Positions 1-8,816 of a stretch of 64,000 bases of DNA are shown piece by piece. The stretch's first letter is position 1. The number at the start of each line of letters is the position of its first letter. The translations under genes and the position numbers were made by a program. A model generated the notes under the pieces. That model was not told where the DNA came from. It made no database searches and saw only the letters and a program-made list of their open reading frames with translations. This DNA comes from Paracoccaceae bacterium (GTDB taxonomy: Bacteria > Pseudomonadota > Alphaproteobacteria > Rhodobacterales > Rhodobacteraceae), in assembly GCA_022843025.1 (NCBI GenBank), contig JALHOL010000002.1:372001-436000 (forward strand), in the 5' to 3' direction.

Positions 1-133
1 GCGTCAGGCGAATCTCTTCGCCCGGCACGAAAGCCGCCTCTTCGTAAAAGGCATAGACCTGCAGCCAATACATGGCCACGCCCGCAACTGCCCCGATCAC
101 CACGATCCCCCCCGCCATGATCTTGCCATTCAC
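1..133 (-). CDS. DUF6446-type membrane-anchored protein, 3' end cut by window edge
   Basis: The reading frame starts at a GTG at 133 and runs off the window edge. The visible 44 residues begin [16 protein letters not shown], a single N-terminal membrane anchor, followed by a segment containing [12 protein letters not shown]. That pattern resembles the small uncharacterised family (DUF6446) that Rhodobacteraceae carry between glyQ and glyS. The GTG overlaps the glyQ stop codon as GTGA, which implies translational coupling with the glycyl-tRNA synthetase gene. No catalytic role is known for the family. The family name is from memory of the neighbourhood and motif; only a third or so of the protein can be seen. 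Confidence 0.6.
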   Translation of the reverse strand, partial: MNGKIMAGGIVVIGAVAGVAMYWLQVYAFYEEAAFVPGEEIRLT

Positions 134-1071
134 GCCGCCGCCCCCCCCGATGCGCCACCGGCCTCAGTCGTGACAAAGGCATCGGCACAGGCCTTGGCCA
201 GCGCCCGCACCCGCCCGATATAGGCCTGCCGCTCGGTCACCGAAATCACGCCCCGCGCATCCAGCAGGTTGAACAGGTGGCTGGCCTTGATGCACTGGTC
301 ATAGGCGGGATGGGCCATCACGATGCGCTTGCCGCTTCTGGGGTCCACCGCGTCAAAGGCCAAAAGCCGCCCGCATTCCGCCTCAGCATCCTTGAAATGC
401 GCAAACAACATCTCGGTCGTTGCGCCGTCAAAGTTGTGGCGGCTGTATTCTTCCTCGGTCTGACGGAAGATATCGCCGTATTTCAGAGGGATGGGGGATT
501 GCGGATCGTTAAAGGGCATCTCCATCACATGGTCGATCCCCAGCACATACATCGCCAGCCGCTCCAACCCATAGGTCAGCTCGCCCGAAACCGGGCGGCA
601 GTCATGCCCGCCGACCTGCTGGAAATAGGTGAACTGGCTCACCTCCATCCCGTCACACCACACCTCCCAGCCCAGGCCCCAGGCGCCCAGCGTCGGGCTT
701 TCCCAGTCATCCTCGACAAAACGGATGTCATGCAGCATCGGGTCCAGCCCGATTGCGCGCAGGCTGCCCAGATACAGCTCCTGCAAATCCGGCGGCGATG
801 GTTTGATGATCACCTGATACTGATAGTAATGCTGCAGCCGGTTCGGGTTCTCGCCATAGCGCCCGTCGGTGGGGCGGCGCGACGGCTGCACATAGGCCGC
901 CGCCCATGGCTTTGATCCCAGCGCCCGCAGCGTGGTGGCCGGGTGAAACGTGCCCGCCCCAACTTCCATGTCATAGGGTTGCAACACCGCGCATCCCTTG
1001 GCCCCCCAATAGGATTGCAGGCGCAGAATGATCTCCTGGAAACTGCGGGGAAGCGTCGCGGTATCAGCCAT
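130..1071 (-). CDS. glyQ: Glycine--tRNA ligase alpha subunit
   Basis: Alpha chain of the heterotetrameric (alpha2beta2) class II glycyl-tRNA synthetase, which charges tRNA-Gly in the cytoplasm; this chain carries the ATP and glycine site. The 313-residue protein has the family's opening [19 protein letters not shown] and the stretch [20 protein letters not shown], and its length is normal. The ATG at 1071 is chosen over a longer upstream extension because homologues start here and an AAGAGGG ribosome site lies 7-8 bases upstream. The stop overlaps the GTG of the next gene. The beta subunit (glyS) is expected beyond the window edge. It is divergent from the SPOR-domain gene, with 245 bases between the two starts. 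Confidence 0.97.
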   Translation of the reverse strand: MADTATLPRSFQEIILRLQSYWGAKGCAVLQPYDMEVGAGTFHPATTLRALGSKPWAAAYVQPSRRPTDGRYGENPNRLQHYYQYQVIIKPSPPDLQELYLGSLRAIGLDPMLHDIRFVEDDWESPTLGAWGLGWEVWCDGMEVSQFTYFQQVGGHDCRPVSGELTYGLERLAMYVLGIDHVMEMPFNDPQSPIPLKYGDIFRQTEEEYSRHNFDGATTEMLFAHFKDAEAECGRLLAFDAVDPRSGKRIVMAHPAYDQCIKASHLFNLLDARGVISVTERQAYIGRVRALAKACADAFVTTEAGGASGGAAA

Positions 1072-1316
1072 GCCGGGGCCCTCTTGCAAACCGCCCCCTC
1101 CATAGGCAACGGGCGCAGGAGGGTCAATCCTTGCGGGGGGCTTGCGGCGGCCTTCACGGGGTCGTGCGGCGCACCTCGCCAAGGCTGCGCGCACAAGACA
1201 GGGGCCAAGCGGCCCACACAGTACAGGCCACTCTCATACCCGGCATTTTTACAAGCTATGTGAATCCCCGGCATGCTCTGCTAGTCTGCCTGCTGAAACG
1301 AAAATGGAATTGCCGA

Positions 1317-3086
1317 ATGCTGCGTCTGGTTCTTGCCTGCCTTGCCCTTTGCCTGTCCCTTTTGACCGCCCCTCCCACCGCAGCCCAGCAATCCCAGGAT
1401 CAGGTCTGGATCCAGATCGAAGCCAAACCTAACCTCGCCGATGCGCAGGACCGCGCCGCCGCATGGCAGGCCATGTTCGATGATGTGCAGGGCTACCGCA
1501 TCGGCTCCGGCTGGCACGTAATCGCACTTGGCCCCTTCACCCGCGCCGATGCCGAAACCCGCCTTGCCGGGCTTTTGCGTGAAAATCTGGTGCCGCGCGA
1601 CAGCTACATCACCGATGGCCGCAGCTTTGAAGGCAGCTTCTGGCCCACAGACGCAGCGCCCGCCACGCCAGAGGCAACCACCGCAACCGAACAAGCCCCC
1701 GAACTGGCGCAAGACCTCGCTCAGGACCTCGCCCCGGCGCCCGTCGTGCCCGATGAAACCCCCGAACAGGCCCGCCAATCGGAATCCTTGCTGTCACAGG
1801 CCGAACGCGAACAGCTGCAAACCGCGCTGAAATGGTTTGGCTTCTATACCAGCACCATCGACGGGGCCTTCGGGCGCGGCACGCGCGGCTCCATGGCGGA
1901 ATGGCAAGAGGCGATGGGTTATGAACCCACCGGCATCCTCACCACCTTCCAGCGCGACACGCTGACCGCCAACTACCTTGCTGAACAATCCGCCCTCGGC
2001 CTTGCCACCATCACCGAACCCGAAGCCGGGATCGAGGTGACGATCCCCACCGCACTGGTGCAGTTCGATCATTACGAACCTCCCTTCGTGCATTTCACCG
2101 CCAAGAACGGCTCGGATGCCTTGCGCATCACCCTGATCAGCCAGCCGGGCGATCAATCCGCGCTTTATGCGCTCTATGACACGCTCCAGACGCTGGAAAT
2201 CATGCCCACCACCGGCCCCCGCGAACGGGGCGAGCGCAGCTTCACCCTGCGCGGCGACAGCGCCACTGTCACCTCTGCCGCCTATGCCGAACTGTCGCGC
2301 GGGCTGATCAAGGGCTGGATCGTGACCTGGAAACCCGACGCCGAACTGCTGCCCATCGACCGGATCCTTTCCGCCGTCGAAGCCAGCTTCCGCCCCATCG
2401 GCGACCGCGCGCTGGATCCGGGCATCGTCCCGATGGACGGGGCCACCAAAGCCGGGCTTCTTTCGGGGCTTGAGGTGCGCAAACCCCGCCTCACCCGCTC
2501 GGGCTTTTACATCGACGGGGCGGGCAATGTCCTCACCTCCACCGATGCTGTTGATCAATGCGCCCGCATCACGCTGGATGGCGTGACAGAGGCCCGCCTG
2601 ACACTGGCCGATCCGGCAACGGGCATTGCGCTTCTGGCGCCCGCCACCCCGGTCAGTCCCCCCGCCACAGCGGAATTCCAGCTTGCCCCGGATCGCATCG
2701 GCACTGAAATCGCGGTCTCCGGCTACAGCTATGGCGATGCCCTGCCCGCCCCCGTCCTCACCTTCGGCACGCTTCAGGCCGCCGAAGGGCTGGCCGGGGA
2801 ACAGGGGCTGAAACGCCTCGCCCTCACCGCTCTGCCGGGCGATGCCGGTGGCCCCGTGGTAGACAGCACCGGTGCGGTGCTGGGCCTTCTGCTGCCCGCC
2901 TCGCTTGATCCTGCCCGCGTGCTGCCAGAAGGCGTGGCCTTTGCCACCACTGGCCCGGCCATCGCCGCCGCGTTGCAGGCGCAAGGCATCACCCTGACCC
3001 AAGCCACCCGTCAGGGCGCCCTGCCGCCCGAAGATCTGGCCAAAGAAGTGGGCCGGATGACCGTCCTTGTGTCCTGCTGGGATTGA
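1317..3086 (+). CDS. Secreted SPOR-like / peptidoglycan-binding protein with degenerate trypsin-like domain
   Basis: A 589-residue exported protein. Residues 1-24 are a signal peptide (MLRLVLACLALCLSLLTAPP, cleavage after TAA). Residues about 25-105 resemble a SPOR repeat. A proline- and glutamate-rich linker leads to a PG_binding_1 domain (around FGFYTSTIDGAFGRGTRGSM). The C-terminal third has the fold signature of a trypsin-like protease (SGFYIDGAGNVLTS and GDAGGPVVDSTGAVLGLLLP). All three catalytic positions look replaced: Ala411 for His, Gly436 for Asp and Ala510 for Ser in the GDSGG motif. It therefore probably binds cell wall or partners rather than cutting. The ATG at 1317 is chosen because it begins the signal peptide. 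The stop abuts that of trkH with no spacer. Confidence 0.85.
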   Translation: MLRLVLACLALCLSLLTAPPTAAQQSQDQVWIQIEAKPNLADAQDRAAAWQAMFDDVQGYRIGSGWHVIALGPFTRADAETRLAGLLRENLVPRDSYITDGRSFEGSFWPTDAAPATPEATTATEQAPELAQDLAQDLAPAPVVPDETPEQARQSESLLSQAEREQLQTALKWFGFYTSTIDGAFGRGTRGSMAEWQEAMGYEPTGILTTFQRDTLTANYLAEQSALGLATITEPEAGIEVTIPTALVQFDHYEPPFVHFTAKNGSDALRITLISQPGDQSALYALYDTLQTLEIMPTTGPRERGERSFTLRGDSATVTSAAYAELSRGLIKGWIVTWKPDAELLPIDRILSAVEASFRPIGDRALDPGIVPMDGATKAGLLSGLEVRKPRLTRSGFYIDGAGNVLTSTDAVDQCARITLDGVTEARLTLADPATGIALLAPATPVSPPATAEFQLAPDRIGTEIAVSGYSYGDALPAPVLTFGTLQAAEGLAGEQGLKRLALTALPGDAGGPVVDSTGAVLGLLLPASLDPARVLPEGVAFATTGPAIAAALQAQGITLTQATRQGALPPEDLAKEVGRMTVLVSCWD

Positions 3087-4535
3087 TCACCCGCGCCAGA
3101 ACCTTGGCATCAGGATCACAAAGACGGCCATCAATTCCAGCCGTCCCAGCAGCATTCCCACGATCATGATCCACTTGGCCGCATCCGGAAAGGCCAGCAA
3201 GGCCCCTGTCGGATGCACCTCTGGTCCAAAGGCGGGGCCGACATTGGCAATCGCCGTCCAGGCGGCGGTGACTGCGGTTTTCGTTCCCAACCCCGTCAGC
3301 GCCAGCGCCACCGCCAGCAGGCCAAAACTCAGCATGAACAGCGTAAAGAACGAAATCACCGCGTTCAGCACGTCGTCATCCACCGCCCGCCCCTCATAGC
3401 GCAACGTATTCACCGCATTCGGCCCAAACAGGCGGCGCAATTGCAGCTTCACCGCCTCGAACAGGATCAGATAGCGGAACACCTTCACCGAACAGCCGGT
3501 CGATGACGTGCAGCCCCCGATCAGCCCGGTGATGAACAGAATGGCAAAGGGAAACGCCCCCCAGGCCGCAAGGTTCGCGCTCGTGAACCCCGTCCCCGAA
3601 AACACCGACACCACATTGAAGGCCGTCTCGCGCAGCAGCGTCTCAAAGGGCATATCCCCGGTGACCACCTCAAAAGCCACGATCGCGCCGATGGCATAAG
3701 CGTTCCAGCGCAGATAGGCCCGTACCTGCCGGTCCTTCCACAAGGGAACCCATTCCCCCTGCCATGCCTGAATGAACCGGATGAACGGCAGACTTCCCGC
3801 CAGCATGAACACCACCGCCACATATTCCAGCGGCCCGGCAAACTTGGCAAAGGACTGATCCGATGTCGAAAACCCGCCCGTCGATACCGTCGACAGCGCA
3901 TGCACCACCGCATCAAACCCGCCCATCCCCAGCGCCGCATAGCTCAGCGCGCAGGCCACCGTGATCGCCACATAGATCTGCACCAGCGCGGATGAGATAT
4001 CCAAAGCCCGCGGCAACACCTTGCCAAGCGTGTCAAACCCCTCGGACCGGAAGAACTGCATCCCGCCCACCTTCATCACGGGCAGAAACAGCATGGCAAC
4101 GATCACGATCCCCAGCCCGCCCAGCCAATGCAGCATCCCCCGCCACAGGTTCGCCCCCATCGGCAGGTCGTCCAGCCCCACAATGACCGTGGCCCCTGTC
4201 GTGGTCAGCCCCGACGTCGCCTCAAACAGCGCATCCAGCCAACCCAGCCCCGGCGCACCCAGCACCAGCGGCAGCGCGCCAAACACACAGGCCGCAACCC
4301 AGGCAAACACCGTCAGCAAAAAGATCTGCTGCAAGCTCAGCCCGCCCGACAAAGCATTCGCCGTGGCCAACGCCACCGCCCCGCCCGCGACCACGCACAG
4401 CATCCCCGATTTCAGAAAAGCCTGCCAGTTGGGATCGCCGGCAGACCAATCCAGCGCCATCGGGAACAGCATCGCCGCGCCCAGCGCAACGATGACCAGT
4501 CCAATGATATGGGCAACCGGTCTGACATCCAGCAT
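3087..4535 (-). CDS. trkH: TrkH family potassium uptake protein (copy 1)
   Basis: Membrane subunit of a Trk/Ktr-type potassium transporter; it forms the ion path and works with a cytoplasmic TrkA gating protein, which is not in this window. The 482-residue sequence shows the four pore-loop repeats: TTTGAT at residues 111-116, STGGFS, GTGFTS and NVGPAFG. The loop after the third pore reads GGCTSSTGCSVKVFR, close to the usual GGCAGSTGGG(I/V)K form. It is the downstream member of a tandem pair, 73 bases after copy 2, and is probably co-transcribed with it. Its stop abuts the stop of the secreted pseudoprotease gene. Potassium specificity is inferred from the family. Confidence 0.93.
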   Translation of the reverse strand: MLDVRPVAHIIGLVIVALGAAMLFPMALDWSAGDPNWQAFLKSGMLCVVAGGAVALATANALSGGLSLQQIFLLTVFAWVAACVFGALPLVLGAPGLGWLDALFEATSGLTTTGATVIVGLDDLPMGANLWRGMLHWLGGLGIVIVAMLFLPVMKVGGMQFFRSEGFDTLGKVLPRALDISSALVQIYVAITVACALSYAALGMGGFDAVVHALSTVSTGGFSTSDQSFAKFAGPLEYVAVVFMLAGSLPFIRFIQAWQGEWVPLWKDRQVRAYLRWNAYAIGAIVAFEVVTGDMPFETLLRETAFNVVSVFSGTGFTSANLAAWGAFPFAILFITGLIGGCTSSTGCSVKVFRYLILFEAVKLQLRRLFGPNAVNTLRYEGRAVDDDVLNAVISFFTLFMLSFGLLAVALALTGLGTKTAVTAAWTAIANVGPAFGPEVHPTGALLAFPDAAKWIMIVGMLLGRLELMAVFVILMPRFWRG

Positions 4536-4608
4536 TGGCTGCCAAGGTGGGATGCCCCATCCCCGGTGTCAACCAATCGGGGGGCCGATACGCTGCCGCC
4601 GGGCCTGC

Positions 4609-6057
4609 CTATCGCAACCAGAACCGCGGCAGCACCAGCACAAAGATCGCCAAAAGCCCCAACCGCCCCAGCAGCATCGCCAGCGTCATGATCCATTTCG
4701 CCGCATCGGGGAAATCCACGAAAGTCCCTGTCCGCTCCACCAGCGGACCAAAGCCGTATCCGATATTGCCCAGCGCCGTCCAAACCGCGAACAGCGATGA
4801 CGTGATATCCACCCCCGTCAAAGTCATCGCCACGGTCAGCACGCCCAGCGTCAGCACAAAGCCGCTGACATAAAGGATCAGTGCATCCATCACATCCGGC
4901 TCAACGGTGCGCCCGTCATACTTCACCGGCGATACCCGCCCCGGCAGGATGATCCGCCGCATCTGCTGGATCAGCGCCGCCCAGATCAGCTGCGCCCGGA
5001 ATACCGTCAACCCAGCCGCGCTTGATCCCGAACAGGCCCCGATCACCCCGATCACAAAGGCCACCACCAGCATGTAACCGCCCCAGACCGGGAAAGACCC
5101 CGAAAAGAACCCGGTCGATGACATGATGGATGTCAGATTGAACAGGCTTTCGCGAAAGACGTCCTCGAACTCCATGTCCGATGTCCACCACCGCCACAGC
5201 GTGACCGTGCCCACCGCCAGACCCAGCATCTTCACATAGGCCCGCACCTGACTATCCAGCCACAGCGGGCGGCTGTCACCATTCACCAACTGCACATAGC
5301 GGACATAGGGCAGGCTGCCCAGAAACATGAACAGCGCCCCGAAATACTCGCCCGCCCCGGTATACTCGTTGAAGGAAGCGTCGCGCGGCGAAAATCCCCC
5401 CGTCGCAATCGCGGCCATGGCATGTACCGTCGCATCCAGCGCGTTCATCCCGATCGCCGCGAAAGTCAGCGCAGCAATCACGATCAGCCCCAGATAGACG
5501 CCCAGCAACTGCTTCGCGATATCCGTGGCGCGCGGCAGAGCCTTGCCGAATGTGTCAAACCCTTCGGTGCGAAAGAACTGCATCCCCCCCACCCGCATCA
5601 CCGGCAGAAAGATCATCGCCACAAACGCGATGCCCAGCCCCCCCGCCGCGTTCAGCAGCCCGCGCCACAGATTCATGCCCGCAGGCATCGCATCCAGCCC
5701 ATAGATCACCGTGGCCCCCGTGGTGGTGATCCCCGACACCGCCTCGAAATAGGCCTCGGTGAATTGCAATTGCGGCACGCCCAGCATAAAGGGCAGCGCC
5801 CCAAAGGCCGGCACCCCGAACCAGATCACCGCCGTCAACAGATAGGCCTGCCTGATGTCGAATGCCCCGCCCATGCGGTTCGCCGTGGCCAGCGCAATCG
5901 CCCCGCCAACTCCCCCGGTGATCAGTGCGGAAAACAGGATGGCCTTGGCATTCGCATCGCCCGCGCTCCAATCCACAATGGCTGGCGCAAGCATCAGGAC
6001 CGCCAACACGATCAGGATGCGCCCGAAGACATAGGCGATGGGCCGGAAATCAACCAC
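4609..6057 (-). CDS. trkH: TrkH family potassium uptake protein (copy 2, divergent filter)
   Basis: A second 482-residue TrkH paralogue, the same length as its neighbour and colinear with it (TTTGAT again at residues 111-116). It begins at a GTG at 6057 with AAGG about 9 bases upstream. Filter glycines are retained, but surrounding residues differ: ATGGFSP in the second pore loop, SSTGFFS in the third, NIGYGFG in the fourth (Pro replaced by Tyr), and ACSGSSAAGLTVFR where the gating loop normally has STGGG. This suggests altered conductance or partner choice compared with copy 1. It is probably first in a two-gene operon. The long identity-free divergence suggests an old duplication, not a recent one. 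Confidence 0.92.
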   Translation of the reverse strand: MVDFRPIAYVFGRILIVLAVLMLAPAIVDWSAGDANAKAILFSALITGGVGGAIALATANRMGGAFDIRQAYLLTAVIWFGVPAFGALPFMLGVPQLQFTEAYFEAVSGITTTGATVIYGLDAMPAGMNLWRGLLNAAGGLGIAFVAMIFLPVMRVGGMQFFRTEGFDTFGKALPRATDIAKQLLGVYLGLIVIAALTFAAIGMNALDATVHAMAAIATGGFSPRDASFNEYTGAGEYFGALFMFLGSLPYVRYVQLVNGDSRPLWLDSQVRAYVKMLGLAVGTVTLWRWWTSDMEFEDVFRESLFNLTSIMSSTGFFSGSFPVWGGYMLVVAFVIGVIGACSGSSAAGLTVFRAQLIWAALIQQMRRIILPGRVSPVKYDGRTVEPDVMDALILYVSGFVLTLGVLTVAMTLTGVDITSSLFAVWTALGNIGYGFGPLVERTGTFVDFPDAAKWIMTLAMLLGRLGLLAIFVLVLPRFWLR

Positions 6058-6160
6058 GATATGCCTTGGCTACACTTCGCTGCAGCGCGGTCTATCACGC
6101 GCAGGACAAGAGGCAAGCCCGCCGACAAACCACCCGCGACACCTCACCCCGCCAATGGCA

Positions 6161-6186
6161 AAAGGCCCGGCGCGAACCGGGCCTTT
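6161..6186 (-). terminator. Intrinsic terminator downstream of folE2
   Basis: A perfect 10-bp inverted repeat (AAAGGCCCGG, loop CGCGAA, CCGGGCCTTT) lies 22 bases past the folE2 stop. Read on the minus strand the stem is followed by TTTTGCC. The A-rich other side means it could also work in the opposite direction, but no plus-strand gene ends here. Confidence 0.85.
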
Positions 6187-6208
6187 GCTGTCAGTCTTCA
6201 GGTCACCC

Positions 6209-7300
6209 TCAGCCGACGTGATACAGCGTCTGGAACAGGCGCGGGTCCAGGCTTTCCTGCGCGAAGGTCGGCCCTTCGGTCAGCACGCTCACCGCGTCAT
6301 GGCTGTGCAGGCTTTCCTGATGGCTTGCCACGATCCGGAAATCCCCAATCCGTGCATCGCCCTTCAGCGCCTGACAGAAGCTGCGCGCCGCATCTTCCAC
6401 AAAGATCGGGTTCGCCGCGTTCAACTCGGCAAATGCCTGCTCATCCTCGCGCTTCACCATCACCTGCGTTTCCGTCGGCACCGCCGCCCGCGCCAGATCG
6501 ATCAGGTCTTCGAACCACAGGCACTTGCCCGCCTTCACCTCAACCGAGATGCGCGCCACCGACCGCTGCGAATGCGGCGTTGCCAACTGCCCGCGCGTGC
6601 GCCGGGCATGTTCGCTCAATTCCAGCGAACAGGGGCAGGTGGACGAATAGACAAAGTCCAGATGCATGATCTTCTTGCGCACCCCGGCCACGTCGACCAG
6701 TTCCAGCGCGATGTCATAATACTGCCACCCAGACAGGCCCGACCGCAGCGAACCAACCTTCACTGGGAAGGAAAACCGCATCTGGATTCGCGCATCAAAG
6801 CTTTCCAGATCGCGCTTATAATCCTCCAGCGCATGCTCGATCACCGCAAAGCTGAAATCCCGCTCCGCATGGCCATAGAAGGACCGCATGATGCGGCTCA
6901 TGTTGATGCCCTTCTTTTCGGCCTCAAGGCTGACCGTGCCGGTCACGCTGGTCTCCAGCGCCAGATCGCCATTGTCACGCGTGCGGTAACGGATCGGCAG
7001 GCGGAAATTGGAAATCCCGACATGCTGGATCACGGCCTTCTCGCCACGGATCAGGCTCGCCGGACCGTTCTGCAAATCGGGCAGGCTGTCCTTATAGGCG
7101 GAATCCACCGCGAAATCCTCAGGGTAGGCACGGCTCAGCGCCGGATACCCCTCGCCGGGCAGCAGATAGCCCACGGCGGAATCCAGCCGTGCAATTTCGC
7201 TGTCCGATGCCTTGCCGGCCCAGCGCCGCAGCACGGCCAACGCGGCTTCGGCTTCTTCACGCGAGGGCTGACGGTCGATTTCGGGGGTATGGATATTCAT
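6209..7300 (-). CDS. folE2: GTP cyclohydrolase FolE2 (type IB)
   Basis: Cytoplasmic metalloenzyme converting GTP to 7,8-dihydroneopterin triphosphate, the first step of tetrahydrofolate (and queuosine) precursor synthesis. FolE2 replaces zinc-dependent FolE in many bacteria. The 363-residue protein has the family's blocks: HVGISNFRLPI, the metal-site segment STCPCSLELSEHARR with its Cys, and the C-terminal SHQESLHSHDA. ATG 7300 is chosen because it begins MNIHTPEIDRQPS, matching the family N-terminus, with GGGGCC upstream. It ends just before a terminator, and the 213 bases separating it from metZ carry two inverted repeats, so it probably has its own promoter. I saw no Zur box. Confidence 0.95.
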   Translation of the reverse strand: MNIHTPEIDRQPSREEAEAALAVLRRWAGKASDSEIARLDSAVGYLLPGEGYPALSRAYPEDFAVDSAYKDSLPDLQNGPASLIRGEKAVIQHVGISNFRLPIRYRTRDNGDLALETSVTGTVSLEAEKKGINMSRIMRSFYGHAERDFSFAVIEHALEDYKRDLESFDARIQMRFSFPVKVGSLRSGLSGWQYYDIALELVDVAGVRKKIMHLDFVYSSTCPCSLELSEHARRTRGQLATPHSQRSVARISVEVKAGKCLWFEDLIDLARAAVPTETQVMVKREDEQAFAELNAANPIFVEDAARSFCQALKGDARIGDFRIVASHQESLHSHDAVSVLTEGPTFAQESLDPRLFQTLYHVG

Positions 7301-7388
7301 GGCAGGGGCCTTTCGGTTCGGGCCACCCCAAGGGTAGCCTTCAATGTCAGCAGGTATACGCGGGCCAGTGGCACCCGGATCACTCCGC

Positions 7389-7448
7389 CGCACCCGATTG
7401 GGGTGCGACAGAACGTCAATGTAGGCATTCCCCCGTCACATGGGAATG
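7389..7448. other. Two perfect inverted repeats in the metZ-folE2 gap
   Basis: CGCACCC (7389-7395) and GGGTGCG (7401-7407) form a 7-bp stem with a 5-base loop. CATTCCC (7426-7432) and GGGAATG (7442-7448) form a second 7-bp inverted repeat with a 9-base spacer. Neither is followed by a U-tract on the minus strand. They could be a weak metZ end structure or an operator for folE2, whose start lies 89 bases further on. Confidence 0.5.
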
Positions 7449-7513
7449 ACACTCCGCGCGCCCTTTTCAGCGGATTCCGACATCACCCCGCAAAGCGGCG
7501 CAAATCAGCGCAG

Positions 7514-8692
7514 TCAGACCGCCGCCAAAGCCTGGCGCAGATCGGCGATCAGATCACCCGCATCTTCCAACCCCACCGACAGCCGGATCAGCCCCGGCGT
7601 GATGCCCAGCTTGTCCTTCTGATCCTGCGGCAGGCGCTGATGGGTGGTGGTGGCCGGATGGGTGGCAATCGTCTTGGCATCGCCCAGATTGTTGGAAATC
7701 TTGGCAATCTCCAGCGCATTCATGAAGCGGAACGCCGCTTCCTTGCCGCCTGCCACCTCGAACGTCACCAGCGTGCCGCCCGATCCCATCTGCGCCATGG
7801 CCAGCCCATGCTGCGGATGGCTCTCCAGCCCCGGAAAGATCACCTTCGACACCCGCGCATCGCCTTCCAGCGCCCGCGCGATGGTCAGCGCGCTCTCCGC
7901 CATCGCCCGGCAGCGCAGATCCAGCGTCGCCATGCCGTTCAGATGCATCCAGGCCGTGAACGGGCTCATCGACCCGCCGGTGTGCTTCATGTAAGGTTCA
8001 AGAACCTTGCGGATCCATTCTTTCGTGCCACAGACCACGCCGCCCAGCGCGCGCCCCTGCCCGTCGATATGCTTGGTGGTGCTATAGACCACCACATCCG
8101 CCCCCTGCTCGACCGCACGCGAAAAAATCGGCGTGGCAAACACGTTGTCCACGATCACCACCGCGCCAACCGCATGGGCAATCTCGGAAACGGCACGAAT
8201 ATCAACCAGTTCCAGCGTCGGGTTCGACATGGACTCGAAAAACACCGCCTTCGTCCCCGGCACCACAGCCTTGCGCCACTGGTCCAGATCGGCCCCGTCG
8301 ACGAATGTCACCTTCACGCCATAGCGCGTCAGCACTTCCTCAAGGATGTACAGACATGATCCGAACAGCGCGCGGGAACTGACGACATGATCCCCCGCCC
8401 GCAGCATCGACACCAGCGCGCCATTGACCGCCGCCATGCCCGATGCAGTGGCAAAGGCATCCTCCGTCCCCTCCAGCCCGGCGATCCGTTCCTCGAACAT
8501 CCGCGTCGTGGGGTTGCCGTACCGGGCATAGATGAACTCATCCTCCCCCGCCTTCACGAACCGCGCCTCCGCGCTTTCGGCGCTGTCATAGGCAAAGCCC
8601 TGCGTCAGGAAGATCGCCTCCGCCATCTCGCCATACTGGCTGCGGCGGGTTCCCTCATGCACCAGCTTCGTGCGCGTCTTCCAATCCGTCAT
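7514..8692 (-). CDS. metZ: O-succinylhomoserine sulfhydrylase
   Basis: PLP-dependent enzyme of the Cys/Met family that makes homocysteine directly from O-succinylhomoserine and sulfide, bypassing cystathionine. The 392-residue protein carries the pyridoxal lysine in STTKHIDGQGR, the upstream SNPTLE and DNVFATP blocks, and the C-terminal LSVGLEDAGDLIADL. ATG 8692 (MTDWKTRTKLVHEGTRRS) is the family start; longer forms read through the riboswitch leader. Expression is very probably controlled by the SAM-II riboswitch and attenuator immediately upstream. MetB or MetC are not excluded by motif alone, but the leader and the clade favour MetZ. Confidence 0.95.
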   Translation of the reverse strand: MTDWKTRTKLVHEGTRRSQYGEMAEAIFLTQGFAYDSAESAEARFVKAGEDEFIYARYGNPTTRMFEERIAGLEGTEDAFATASGMAAVNGALVSMLRAGDHVVSSRALFGSCLYILEEVLTRYGVKVTFVDGADLDQWRKAVVPGTKAVFFESMSNPTLELVDIRAVSEIAHAVGAVVIVDNVFATPIFSRAVEQGADVVVYSTTKHIDGQGRALGGVVCGTKEWIRKVLEPYMKHTGGSMSPFTAWMHLNGMATLDLRCRAMAESALTIARALEGDARVSKVIFPGLESHPQHGLAMAQMGSGGTLVTFEVAGGKEAAFRFMNALEIAKISNNLGDAKTIATHPATTTHQRLPQDQKDKLGITPGLIRLSVGLEDAGDLIADLRQALAAV

Positions 8693-8709
8693 CGTCACGG
8701 CCTCCGGCC

Positions 8710-8746
8710 AAGAAAAAGCCCCGGCAAAACCCAAAGGTGCCGGGGC
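8710..8746 (-). terminator. Attenuator terminator between SAM-II riboswitch and metZ
   Basis: On the minus strand GCCCCGGCA pairs perfectly with TGCCGGGGC (9 bp) around an 11-base loop and is followed by TTTTTCTT. It lies between the riboswitch and the metZ start, where a transcription attenuator belongs. It is therefore likely that SAM binding lets it form and stops metZ transcription. Confidence 0.9.
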
Positions 8747-8756
8747 CAAACCCCTC

Positions 8757-8812
8757 ACCTCTTTAGCGGCTTGTTTAACGTGGCCCGCAATCCGGTAACA
8801 AAGCGCCACGCC
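8757..8812 (-). promoter_or_regulatory. SAM-II riboswitch upstream of metZ
   Basis: The minus-strand leader has a 6-bp P1 stem, CGTGGC (8810-8805) with GCCACG (8784-8779). The conserved blocks are in order: TTACCGGATTGC in the loop, CGTTAAACA after P1, and GCTAAAGAGG at the 3' side, which forms the pseudoknot. These match the SAM-II aptamer known mainly from alphaproteobacterial metA, metX and metZ leaders. It starts at the expected transcription start, and the aptamer is followed by a strong terminator. The ligand S-adenosylmethionine is assigned by family. Confidence 0.92.
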
Positions 8813-8816
8813 AAGG

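Noticed and set aside
6038..8359. A 773-residue open frame opposite folE2 and metZ
   Set aside because: It lies antisense to two firm genes, runs through the folE2 terminator and has the His/Arg/Pro-rich composition of a high-GC shadow frame.
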